This document shows, piece by piece, positions 12,174 to 22,700 of a DNA stretch of 64,000 nucleotides; position 1 is the stretch's first letter; every line of letters begins with the position of its first letter. A program made the translations under genes and the position numbers. Source of the DNA: Tuctoria greenei (lineage: Eukaryota > Streptophyta > Magnoliopsida > Poales > Poaceae); the NCBI GenBank assembly GCA_036927565.1, contig JAYESD010000009.1:167546929-167610928 (forward strand), read 5' to 3'. Under the pieces are notes generated by a model that did no database searches, was not told where the DNA came from, and saw nothing but the letters and a program-made list of their open reading frames with translations.

Positions 12174-13654
12174 CACTACTACAAAATACATTTTCACAGG
12201 TGTCTGCTTATTTTTTTTACAGACGGTTTGTTAAAAGTTACGCCTGTGATGTCATATGAGTTAATAACCGTCTGTGATAATAGAATATCACAGGCGGTCC
12301 GTAACAAACAACCGCCTGTGAAAATGTATTGATTTTCACAGACGGTCCGTAACAAAAACCGTCTGTGATAATAGTCATTATCACAGGCGGCCCGTAACAA
12401 ACAACCGTCTGTGAAAATATAATGATTTTCACAGGCGGTCCGTAACAAAAAAAAACGCCTGTGATAATGTTGGCTCATGATTGGTCCGCTGCTTCATCCC
12501 ACGGATCGCTCTTGGACTTTATATCTCTGCCTTCCGCTACTTATCGATCCAACGACTCACAGGGAGTCATCTCTAATCTATGTGTCTATAACAACAGCAG
12601 CACCGACACCTCACGTCCTTATCCCCAATCTCTCCCTCTCACCATCCATCTCTCCAACCTCTCTTTCCTTCCTCCCCAACCTTGCTCTACCGCAGCTCCG
12701 CCTCATTGCTGAAGCGTCGGCAGCCCACTTCCGCCTCCTCGCCATCCTCGCCGTCGCGGACGTCGCGCTCCTCGTCGTCACGGCAGCCATACTCCTCGAT
12801 CGTCATGGCAGTCGTGCTGCTCATGCTCATCGCCATCATGGCAACCACGCTCCTCGTCCGCCGCGGGTGTCTCGCTCGATGCCGAGGGTCGCAGATCTAA
12901 CCTTCAGTCATAGATCCAGCCACAATCGTTATTTTTGTTGTAGCATGGAAGTCGAGCTAGCACAAAGGTGGTGCTACCGAGCGCTGCGGGGAGGCGTTGA
13001 AGAGCGGCTACAACGGCAACATCTCTGTCTTCATGGTGTTGAGCTGCTGCACGTGGTGCTGCACGTGATGGTTGTGATGGATTGTAATTTCTGCGATGTG
13101 TTGTGTTGTAATTTCTGTTATGTTTTTTTATTGCATCTCTGCAATGTAATTTTGTCTAAATCTTTTAGTCTTCTGTAAATCAAACTGTGTTAGCGCAAAG
13201 TTTGTCTAAATGTTATCATTTCTTGCCTTCTGATTACGGCAAGTCACAGGTGGTTGGCACATTCTAAAAACTGTATACGATTCTAAAAACTGTATATGAT
13301 AATGTATTATCACAGGTGGTTGGCAATAAAAACAGTATGTGAAAATGCATTTTCACAGGCGGTCCGCAATTAAACCGCCTGTGAAAATGCATTTTCACAA
13401 GCGGTTCGCAATTAAAAACCGCATGTGAAAATGCATTTTCACAGGCGGTCCGTAATAAAAAACCGCCTGTGAAAATGCATTTTCACAGGCGGTCAGCAAT
13501 AAAAACTGCCTGTGAAAATGCATTTGTACAGGCGGATTTTGTCCCCGCCTGTGCTAATCGATCATTTTCACAGGCTCTTCGTTACAGGCGGTTTTTAAAA
13601 CCGTATGTGATAATATATTTAGAGCCGCCTGTGATGAAGACTTTTGTAGTAGTG
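12174..13654 (+). mobile_element. Non-autonomous CACTA element 1 (1481 bp)
   Basis: Perfect 13-bp terminal inverted repeats CACTACTACAAAA / TTTTGTAGTAGTG are flanked by 3-bp target duplications TAA (12171-12173 and 13655-13657), as in the CACTA (En/Spm) superfamily. Both subterminal regions (about 12185-12465 and 13244-13640) are arrays of short inverted repeats of the type ACAGGCGGTCCGTAA...CCGCCTGTGAAAA. No transposase is encoded, so movement would need a source elsewhere. The core (about 12470-13200) is unrelated to the ends and holds a 233-codon open frame. Confidence 0.9.
12477..13178 (+). CDS. 233-codon open frame inside CACTA 1, unknown
   Basis: I do not recognise this product. The frame starts in the left hairpin array border and ends in AT-rich DNA. 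The middle (about residues 80-110) is Ala/Leu/Val-rich and could form a membrane helix. The C-terminal part has Cys/His-rich low-complexity sequence (CNFCDVLCCNFCYV). The GC-rich centre (12700-12900) with AT-rich sides looks like captured host DNA. The frame has the same length in CACTA 2 and 3 despite substitutions, which hints at but does not show constraint. It may simply be a chance frame. Confidence 0.25.
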   Translation: MIGPLLHPTDRSWTLYLCLPLLIDPTTHRESSLIYVSITTAAPTPHVLIPNLSLSPSISPTSLSFLPNLALPQLRLIAEASAAHFRLLAILAVADVALLVVTAAILLDRHGSRAAHAHRHHGNHAPRPPRVSRSMPRVADLTFSHRSSHNRYFCCSMEVELAQRWCYRALRGGVEERLQRQHLCLHGVELLHVVLHVMVVMDCNFCDVLCCNFCYVFLLHLCNVILSKSFSLL

Positions 13655-14466
13655 TAAAGAATATTTTGGAAAAATTTCATAGTTTTCTATGAAGTGAATT
13701 ATCATATAAAAATCAAACATGATTTTGCTTTAAAGGGCTCTATAGGAAAATTTAAGGATTTTCATGAGGATTGGGTTGTAGTTCTGGTTAGTCTGGATAA
13801 AGTCAAAACCAACAGAGTTGGTTTGACAAATTTTGAAGCTTTATACTGAGAGATATTCAATTTAGAAGTTTGCACAAGTTTCTGTACAATTTCTAAATGA
13901 ATTTGGCTATTTTTATGTGCATAAAGAATACACAGGTGATCAGACTATGTAAATGAAGTCTAATGACCTTGAGATTTTTACTGGAGTTCAAGGATGTTCA
14001 AATGAAGGTTCTGGAAAAATTTGGTATTTTTCCAAAGAGCAGAACTATAGGAATTAATTTTATAAGAATTTTGCTTGTTTGAATTATGGAGAAATTCATA
14101 TGGACTTTCATACAAATCCAAATGCACCAATGGAAAGTACTCTTCATGCTGGTTCTAACAAAATTTATTTGGGAATTTTTGGACAAGTATCCTAGGAGAT
14201 ATATATTTTCCATGTTGGGGCAAAATCTGGAATTAAGTTTAAATGGGAAAGTTTAAATAATTGAGAGGGCCCACGGGTTTAAAATGGGACCAATCGGGTC
14301 GAAGCAACACCGGGCCACAGAGAAAATGTACGTAGCCATATGGGATCCACAGCCGCACCAGATCCGAGCGTGCGCGTTACACTGACTGACGACTGGGCCC
14401 CACGGGGTCGTCGTCTACCTCCCACCAGGCGCGCGACCGCGGCGGCGCCTCGCCGCCCTTCGATCC
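13655..14466. repeat. R3 repeat, right part (unit 1), upstream of gene C1
   Basis: This continues the repeat interrupted by CACTA 1 (TAA duplicated). It is AT-rich, becoming GC-rich from about 14330 (GGGCCCCACGGGG and neighbouring sequence) up to the start of C1. There is no coding region. It supplies the whole upstream region of gene C and has no match to the spliced leader of gene A. Confidence 0.5.
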
Positions 14467-15653
14467 ATGGCACGTCGTCTCACCGAGGACAACATCAGGG
14501 AGATCCTAGTCCGCCTGCCGGTCAAAGACGTCGTCCGATACGGCACCATCTGCAAGGTGTGGCGCCTCATCACCACTAACCAGGACTTCCTTTCTGAGAA
14601 CGCACGCCACGAACCGGCTGAGGTCCTCCTCTACAGGTACATCCCTCAGCTGCCATCCAGAGGACGTTGGGCCACGGATGTCATGCTGGACGCGATCTCC
14701 GTCTCTGGCGACCTAGAGAGCTGGCGTAGTGTTATCCGCTACCCTAAACCAGAAAATGGAGGGTGGCTCCTGCTCGCCGTCTGCGACGGTGTCCTCCTAC
14801 TCAAGAAGGCAGATGGCATATACAACTTGTGTAACCCCACAACAAGAAAGTGGGCTGACCTCACGGGGCTTAATCCGCCTCCGCCGCCGCCAAAGCCGAC
14901 CGACCTGTTCGATGAGCCGCAGTACGCCTTCTACTTCCACCAGCAATCAAGTAAGTATCGTCTCTTATGTCGAAAAACTTGGACTAGAAATGGGAAATGG
15001 TGCATCCTCTCCACCGGGGAGCCTGGAAAAAGGAATATCTACACAGAGGCTGCCAACGCAGATGGTATAGCTGCCCTTGTGCCCTGCCTGCGCAAGGCAG
15101 TAACAGTGCCCATGGCTCTCCACGGCAACCTGCACTGGCCGCCTCAACCGGGCTCTGCCACTGGCTAGACCAAGATGGTGGCTTTTGACATATTTTCAGA
15201 GACATTCACCGAAATGGATGGTCCACCGACGACCACAGGCAACAATCGTGTAAAGCTCTTCGTCATGGACGAGCTCCTTGTGGGAGCTGATTTTGGGTAC
15301 GAGAACAGCATTGACCTCTGGTTCCTTGAGAACTATGGCAATGCCGCTAAGTGGGAACTGCGCCACCGGGTTGCCACACCGTGGGGCCTTATAGTCATGG
15401 AAGACCATCAGACCCTTTGAGTCTGTTGAGTACGGCCGCGGTGGCTGATGAACAAGGCAACATCTTACTCGGTAACAGTCACGGTTTAGTAGTCTATAAC
15501 GGGAACAATAAACAGACAATAAAGACCATCAACTCTGAGACACTGGATAACACAAATGTCATTGTGTCGAGGCACGTGTTCAGAGCAAACCTCATGCATC
15601 ACCCTCAGTTCTCCACAAGGCCTGCCACTGATATGCTCTTTGCTCACTTCTAA
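14467..15653 (+). pseudogene. F-box gene C1, broken
   Basis: This copy is colinear with C3 (48444-49631) and begins MARRLTEDN, the F-box starting at residue 5. Codon 234 is TAG (15166-15168) where C3 has CAG. One G is missing from the GGGG run near 15385, shifting the frame. The last part (15386-15653) still encodes the native C-terminus in another frame. The product would be a 233-residue protein with an F-box but half of the C-terminal domain. There is a 12-bp deletion relative to C3 just upstream (after 14450). AATAAA follows at 15673. Confidence 0.85.
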
Positions 15654-16233
15654 TGCTATGTTCCTGGATCCAAATAAATGCTTCTCTATTCATCTTTTCA
15701 GAACTGATTGTTCAAAACATATACTCTTGTTACATTTAACCGTGGTGGTGATGTCTGTCTGGCTACATTTATCTGTGTGTGGATTTTGTTTATTGAGGTA
15801 TCAATAAAAAGTTATGATGTTTTATGAGTTTATTATGTGAGCTTGATCAATGTGAAATGATGTGTTATTACTTTAATGGTCTGGTCATAACACCATGCTC
15901 GTTAGGCCATCTGGAACCACACCACCCTGTGATGATTTCGAGTTGGAGCAGAATATTGCATGATTGCATGTTGTTTGCAACCTGTCAGAGTTTGTCGGCA
16001 TAACATACTCTCTAATCACTGCAAAACCGAGGCTTTGTTCTGCCTAGTTTGGACAGGTGACGGAACTGTCAGGTCCATCATCAGGTCATTCTTCGCCTAC
16101 TAGCTAAATTGCATGTTCTACTTCCGCATACTCTGCAGGCGACTTGGCACTGCATCACCATGCACCGACCTGCTCTATTTCTGCACCCCTACGTGTGTCT
16201 CCGGACTTTCTTTTTGGGACAATGCATGCCTAC
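15654..16233. other. 3' flank of C1
   Basis: This is homologous to the 3' flank of gene A (8943-9530), with AATAAA at 15673 and again near 15804. It ends at GGACTCA (16234-16240), where the flank switches abruptly to the inside of another F-box gene. Confidence 0.6.
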
Positions 16234-17370
16234 GGACTCAAGAAGGCAGATGGAACACACAACTTGTGCAGATGGAACACACAACTTGTGCAACCCCACA
16301 ACAAGAAGGCAGATGGAACACACAACTTGTGCAACCCCACAACAAGGAAGTGGGCTGACCACACGGGGCTTAATCCTCCTCCCCCGCCACAGCCAACCGA
16401 CCTGTTCGATGAGCTGGAGTACGCCCTCTACTTCCACCAGCAATCAAGTGAGTATCGTCTCTTATGTCATAAAACTTGGACAAAAAACAGGAAATGGTGC
16501 ATCCTCTCCACCGGAGAGCCTGAAAAAAGGAATATCGACAAAGAGGCTGCCAACGCTGATGGTATAGCTGCGCTTGTGCCCTGCCGCGCTAGGCAGTAAT
16601 GGCGCCCTTGGCTCTCCACGGCAACCTGCACGGGCCGCCTCAACCGGACTCTGCCGCTGGCCAAACCAAGATGGTGGCTTTTGACATATTTTCAGAGACA
16701 TATCACCCAAATGGATGGTCCACCGACGACCACAGGCAACAATCATGTAAAGCTCTTCGTCATGGACAAGCTCCTTGTGGGAGCTGACTTCAGGCAAGAG
16801 AAGTGCATTGACCTCTAGTCCTTGAGAACTATGGCAATGCCACTAGGTGGTAACTGCACCACCGGGTTGCCGCTCCACTCCCGAGTTCATTTTACGCGAT
16901 CCGAGCCATGCCAGGCCAAGCCAGGCTGGGTCGTTCCATAGCCCATTTATTTTTATATACATTAAAAATAACAAAAAATATATATTATACGGCCTTAAAC
17001 AGGTCGTGCCGGGCCGAGCCCCTCGGGCTAACTGGGCCATACTATCGGGCCGGCCGGGCCAACCTTAAACGGGTCATGCAGACCAGCCCGACGGGCCGGG
17101 GTCAAGGCCCGGGCACAGCCTGAACCGGACTTCAGACTCGCCCGGGTCCAATTTTTTATTGCCGGGCCATTTTTCCGAGCTTCAGGCTGACCTGATTGGC
17201 CCGGCCCATTTGGCCACATTTACTTCTATGTGGTAACTGGAGCATTGGGTTGTTGCACGGCGGGGACCTGAGGACCTTACCGTAGTTGAAGACCATTACT
17301 TCCTTTGAGCCTGCTGGGCATGGCCGCAGCGGCTGGTAAACAAGGTAATATCTTCCTTTGTTACATCAAT
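16234..17370 (+). pseudogene. F-box fragment D1 (5' half missing, interrupted)
   Basis: From ACTCAAGAAGGCAGATGG the sequence matches gene A from about residue 129 (KKADG) to the C-terminal GKQGNIFL region. A short tandem triplication of GGCAGATGGAACACACAACTTGTGCA lies at 16245-16347. A stop (TAA) near 16597, a one-base insertion near 16702 (ATATCACCC for ATTCACCC) and a stop near 16816 break it. A GGGCCG-rich block of about 360 bp interrupts it at 16872. No complete protein is possible. Confidence 0.75.
16872..17230. mobile_element. GGGCCG-rich insertion in D1, possibly a hAT-type fragment
   Basis: The block carries repeated CGGGCCGGCCCGGG-like short palindromes around an AT-rich start (TTATTTTTATATACATT). 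It lies between two copies of a TGGTAACTG...GGGTTG stretch of the F-box gene, one on each side (16848 and 17231). Such CCGGGCC-rich internal sequence is common in plant hAT elements, but no clear terminal repeats or 8-bp duplication were found. Confidence 0.35.
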
Positions 17371-17387
17371 GATATTGTTGTGTAAAC

Positions 17388-18897
17388 GTGAATGATATTG
17401 AGACAAAGAAGACCAACCACTCTATAGAAATGCACAACTCACTGGCCTGTAAATTGTTCCGACAAAATTGGATTGTAAATAGGAAATGCTGCATCCTCTC
17501 CACTCAAGAGGTTGAACCACGAAACATCACACACGAAGGTCACCAATGTTGCTGGGACAAATGCGCTTGTGCATGCCACATGCAAGGTGGTCAGAGCACC
17601 TCTAGCTCTCCATGACAACCTGTAGTGGCCGCCACAACCATGCCTCATCACTGGCTATACCAAGATGAATGTTTTTGATATATTGTCGAAGATATTCACC
17701 CAAACTGATGGTCCTTTGACAACCACTAGCAACGATCTTGTGAAGCTCTTCATCATGGACAGGCTCCTCGTTAGAACTTACTTTGGGCCGAAGAAGAGCA
17801 TCAACATGTGGCGCTGCATCACCACTAACCAGGATTTCATTGCCGAGAACGCACGCTGCCAACCGGCTGAGGTCCTCCTCTATAGGTATATCCCCCAGCT
17901 GCCATCCAGAGGATGTTGGGCCACGGATGTCATGATGGATGCGATCCTCATTTCTGGCAACCTGGAGAGCTGGTGTAGCGTTATCCGCTACCCTAAACTA
18001 GAAAACGGAGGGTGGCTCCTGCTCGCCATCTGCGACAGTGTCCTACTACTAAAGAAGTTAGATGGCATATACAACTTGTGTAACCCCACAACAAGAAGTG
18101 GGCTGACCTCACGGGGCTAAATCCTCCTCCGCTGCCACAACCGACCGACCTGTTCGATGAGCCGGAGTATGCCTTCTACTTCCACCAGCAATCAAGTGAG
18201 TATCATCTCTCATGCTGAAAAACTTGGACTAAAAAAGGGATATGGTGCATCCTCTCCACCTGAGAGCCTGCAAAAAGGAATATCGACACAGAGGCTGCCA
18301 ATGCTGATGGTATAGCTGTGCTTGTGGCCTACCTGCACAAGGCGGTAACAGCACCCCTTGCTCTCCACAGCAACCTGCAGGCCACCTCAACCGGACTCTG
18401 CCGCTGGCCAGGCCAAGATGGTGGCTTTTGACATATTTTCAGTGACATTCACCCAAATGGATGCTCCACCGACGACCACAGGCAACAATCGTGTAAAGCT
18501 CTTCGTCATGGACGAGCTCCTTGTGGGAGCTGACTTCGGGCAGGAAAAGCACATTGACCTCTGGTTCCTTGAGAACTATGGAAATGTCGCCAGGTGGGAA
18601 CTGCGCCACCGGGTTGCCAACCATGGGGGCCTTATAGTCGTGGAAGACCATCAGAGCCTTTGAGTCTGCTGAGTATGGTCGCGGTGGCTGATGAACAAGA
18701 CAACATCTTGCTTGGCAACAGCCACGGTTGCAGCGTATAATGGGAACAGTAATGAGATAATAAAGACAATCAACTTAGTGGAGACGCCGGACAACATATA
18801 TGTCATTGTGTCGAGGCACGTGTTCAGAGCAAACCTCATGCATCACCCTCATTTCTCCACAAGGCCTGCCACTGATATGCCCTTTGTTCACTTCTAA
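17388..18897 (+). pseudogene. F-box composite pseudogene B2
   Basis: This is the same composite as B1, here with its left part visible. The segment from about 17430 matches gene A near residue 170 (WCILSTGE-like, here CCILSTQEVEPRNI). It runs to the fusion with mid-F-box sequence at about 17810 (TGGCGC), the fused 151-residue frame being 17665-18120. Breaks are the missing base after ACAACAAGAAG, a TGA at the RK pair near 18216, a missing base near 18622, and a 2-bp deletion near 18729 (GGTTGC for GGTTTTGC) specific to this copy. Confidence 0.8.
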
Positions 18898-19374
18898 TGC
18901 TATGTTCCTGGATCCAGATAAATGCTTAACTATTCGTCTTTTTCAGATCTGATGTTCACAACACATACTCTTGTTACATTTAACCCTAGTGGTGATGTCT
19001 GTATGGCTACATTTATTTGTGTGTGGATTGTGTTTATTGGGGTATCAATAAAAAATAATGATGTTTTATGAGTTTATTATGTGAGCTTATGCAATTGATG
19101 TATGATTACTTTAATTATCTGGTCATAACATCATGCTAGTTAGGCAATCTGGAAGCACACCACCCAGTGGTGACTTCGAGTTGGAGCTGCATATTACGTG
19201 ATTGCATGTTGTTTTGAATCCTGTCAGAGTTTGTCAGTATAACACAGTCTCTAATCACTGCAAAACCGAGTCTTTGATCTGCCTAGTTTGGATGGGTGAC
19301 GGAACTGTCAGGTCAATCATTAGCTCATCATTCGCCTACTAGCTAAATTTCATGCTCTACTTCCACATATTCTG
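18898..19374. other. 3' flank of B2, no gene
   Basis: This matches 1427-1916 but lacks the short CTCACTGCAAAAC duplication present in units 1 and 3. No coding region is seen. Confidence 0.6.
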
Positions 19375-19722
19375 TGTTAGACTAATAAAGTCATTGCAGA
19401 TCAGTATGTTTTAGTCAAATAAGTAGGTTAGCCAGGTGTGAGGCTGCCGTGCGTGTCGTGCATGTAGCGTGCATGGGCATGAGTACCGTGTATGCCGCGA
19501 GCATGGGGTATGGCATGACGTGATGCCCGTCTGTTTTGTGAGCTCAACGTGGAGCGGGCACTTTGGATAGTGGCGTCTGGGCAGCTCTCCCACGACCCTG
19601 TCTTTCCTGTTGATCTCTGCATATAAATCAAGCACAGAAGTCATGTGTGGTTAGCACACGACGGAAAATCTTACGTGTTCTAAGCGTGCGTTCGAGCATT
19701 CAAGTGTTCTTCAATCACAACA
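19375..19722 (+). mobile_element. Ty1/copia LTR, truncated element (copy 2)
   Basis: A 348-bp copy of the LTR at 1917-2264 with the same TGTTAG/AACA ends, followed by TGGCATCAGAGC at 19725. It was inherited through the tandem duplication and is not a separate insertion. Confidence 0.7.
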
Positions 19723-19737
19723 TGTGGCATCAGAGCC

Positions 19738-22700
19738 ACCAGTCAACAATCCCCGCGATCATGTCGAGCACCGGCGAGGACTCATTGGGAATTTACATAG
19801 AACATCAAGCATAGTTGTGTGTCGAGTTCATCGGGAACTTATCCTTGTGGTTCGGCTTCACACATACCCAGGTAAGGTCACAACATTCGAACATAAATTC
19901 ATTTCCCATGCAAAACGAAGGTGGAACAAATCTGCTTCAGCTTCCCACCAAGCTCATATGATTTTTAGCAGATGATCAAGGTATGCATGCTGCTTTCATC
20001 AAAGGATGATAACCAGATGATGCTAGGCTTATGTTTTCCGTTGTGTCTTGGTGTACCCCTACCGTATATTCCAAGGAGAGATAGGTTATCATATCCTTGC
20101 ATGTATGATCAATGGGTTGCATGGATGATTCCATGAGAGCCCTATATTCTGGACCTCTTTATCAAGAACTAGCAGCAACCCGAGCTGTCATATTCACGTA
20201 AAAATTGACGTTTAATAGAAATACATAATAAATGAACAGGGTATATATAGTAACACTTTCTTAATGAAATGAAACCTGACCCTTTTTAATAAAATGGAAA
20301 TGTAGATAAGAAATTTACGCTCAATCCGTGACATGTTTTAAATTCGCATGGTTATTTATGTCACTCAAGAGTTATACAAAGGTACATTTGCATTTCTAGC
20401 TAATACGGTAACAAATCAAGGTAATAACACATCGTAAGTCGCGCTCCATAAGTATTTGAAACCAGAAGATAGACAGATGATATTAGGAACTACGGAACAT
20501 GTTATCCTTACACAAGCAGGAACAATGAATTAGGAACTCCAAAGTCAATACATATACCACTGAATGTCCATGAGCAGAGTTACTCCATCGACTCAGTTCA
20601 AAAGGATACCGCAGCCTGGAACTGATAAGCAGATAATAAGCAATTGTGTTACACTTGTATACTCCTCCGTAGATAGCCAAACGGGCCTATGTACGCATTC
20701 CATTTTAGGTTCTCAAGATTCGATGCTACATGACAGGTTGTCGGTAAACCATAGAAGCGAGGACATTGCTATCGGATCATGTCCTTTTCTTTGGCAAGTA
20801 AGATGTTTTAATAAAAGCATTTGAGGTGCCATTAGATAACACTATACTGCACATACTTGACCATTTAAAGTTTTGTGAGTTAGTATAGACGTTTTATGCT
20901 TTATCCTGCAAAACAATAATATAGATAATTTCATACAACGACATAAACATAGGAGAACTACTTATTGTCTGATTTATGTTGTTGTTGTGCTTTCAGGTCC
21001 AAAGTACATAGGAAAATGATTTTATCCGATATTGCACATGGAAATATTCCAATATGTGATAAAATAAACAAAGAAACCCCTCTTGAGAAAATTAGTTTTA
21101 GTTAAATGAAGAAGTCTCACTGTTCAGCGAAATAAAGGCTAGTTGGTCATATCTTTAGATGGAAAGGTAAATTAATGGATTTTGAGAAGGATTAAATGCA
21201 TTACAAATATGGTTTATCACAATAATGTGAGCACAAAAAGAGCCTTTTGTTAAATATGCTTACTAAGCATGGCATTGAGTAGATCAGCAAGCTAATTAAA
21301 CCTGAACATGGTTTTCTTCATGAAGATAGCCAATGGATTTGTAAAATGTAAGAAACCCATAAAACAAATTAAGGCACCTAGTGAGGAGACATCAGCACTC
21401 ATGAACAAAAGCCTACGGCTGACCTTTTGCTGTACTGGAGTGACAGGTCATCATTAAAGTTTCCAGCTGAGAACCAACCAAGAAGACCTCTCCTTATTGA
21501 TGTGGATGTTCATCATCAACAGAGACATCTTAAAATCTCATATGGTATTTTCCAACTAAATATGCATTTTGCAGGAAAATTAAGTTGTGTGACACGAAGC
21601 ATCACAAAAGCTACAACCAATGAAGTTTCAGTAAGCACACCCATGACTAATTATGCTAAATGTGAAACTGCATCGATTGTGTTAGCATATTAGCAGCTGT
21701 CTTGTATAGGTACACAAAAGTGGTCGCATTGAAACTCTCAACATGTGACAACTATACCCAAGTAATAGCATAGTTGATACAAGGATGACCCGACCTTCTC
21801 AACGTAGAATTGAATATCTAGATACGCCTTGAAAACCCAGTGAATTGGATGAACAACACACATTGCCCATGCAACACACCTTTCATCTCAAATTCAAAGA
21901 ACAGTATGCAATGAAGTTTGATACACTCGACCATGACGGAGTGGATGCATTGCTCCCACGACTCCCAGCGGAAAAGCAAGAACAGTCTACCGAAGAAACT
22001 CTCAGTTTCTAACGTAGTTGCTACTTTGCATGAGGCTACACCCTACATGAGAACAAGAGCAATAAGCTGTGATTTTTCCTGTAGAATAAATTGGCGCAGA
22101 ATAAAGTACAACTGATAACTTCCTATTTTCTCTCTCCGTGTTCAGAATGGACATGTGATATTTGCAATAAATGAATCCCCTCCATTTATTCCTTTTCCTG
22201 CACCCAGAAAGTCCTTCAACACCTAGCAAGTATGTCTCCTACACGCTTGGAAGTCCTTGAACAGTTGACACCGGCCTTCCTATCTCCCACGCCCTTGGAA
22301 TGTCATTAAACATCAAGCACCAGCCTCCCTTTCTTCCACGCCCGTGGAAAGTCCTTGAACAGTTGGCACTGGCCTCTATTTCTTTCTTTACGATTCCATC
22401 ATCATGTACATGTGCAGTTAAGCACGCAATGTTGTAGTCTCGTCCCACATCCTCCAATGTTTTAAACTTTTATATCTAAGTAAAAGCAAAATACATCCGT
22501 TAGATAGTAAACTACTCATTTATCTAATAATTAAATCACTTAGGAACATATTCACTTTGTCTTGATGTTTCCGTGCGTGTGCTCATATTGGTGGTCCTTT
22601 ATATGCAGTAGTCATGTTTTCAGCTTGCATACCAGGATCAGTAGGTGTTAGATAAGAATGTGAGGAACTTGTGAGATGCTCATCAAACTATGTGAATAGG

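Larger units (their letters stand above)
1..17473 (+). repeat. Tandem F-box unit 1 (period about 17.47 kb)
   Basis: The first bases of the window recur at 17474 and again at 51452, and the order B fragment, copia LTR, gene A, R3, CACTA, gene C, D fragment is kept. Identity with the other copies is very high by eye, with scattered single-base changes and small indels. Unit 1 shares with unit 3 a short extra CACTGCAAAAC-type duplication near 1793-1808, and a CTC (not CGC) codon in the A-gene F-box; unit 2 lacks both. Units 1 and 3 are therefore closer to each other than to the unit between them. Confidence 0.9.

Noticed and set aside
12194..12478. Minus-strand Cys/Tyr-rich repeat peptide
   Set aside because: It is a chance translation of the CACTA hairpin array; the repeats are explained at DNA level.
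13244..13640. Regularly spaced repeats resembling a CRISPR array
   Set aside because: The units are inverted-repeat hairpins with no unique spacers, lie inside a CACTA element with a matching array at its other end, and the genome is a plant.
12174..13654. Autonomous CACTA element with transposase
   Set aside because: At under 1.5 kb it holds no transposase-like frame on either strand.
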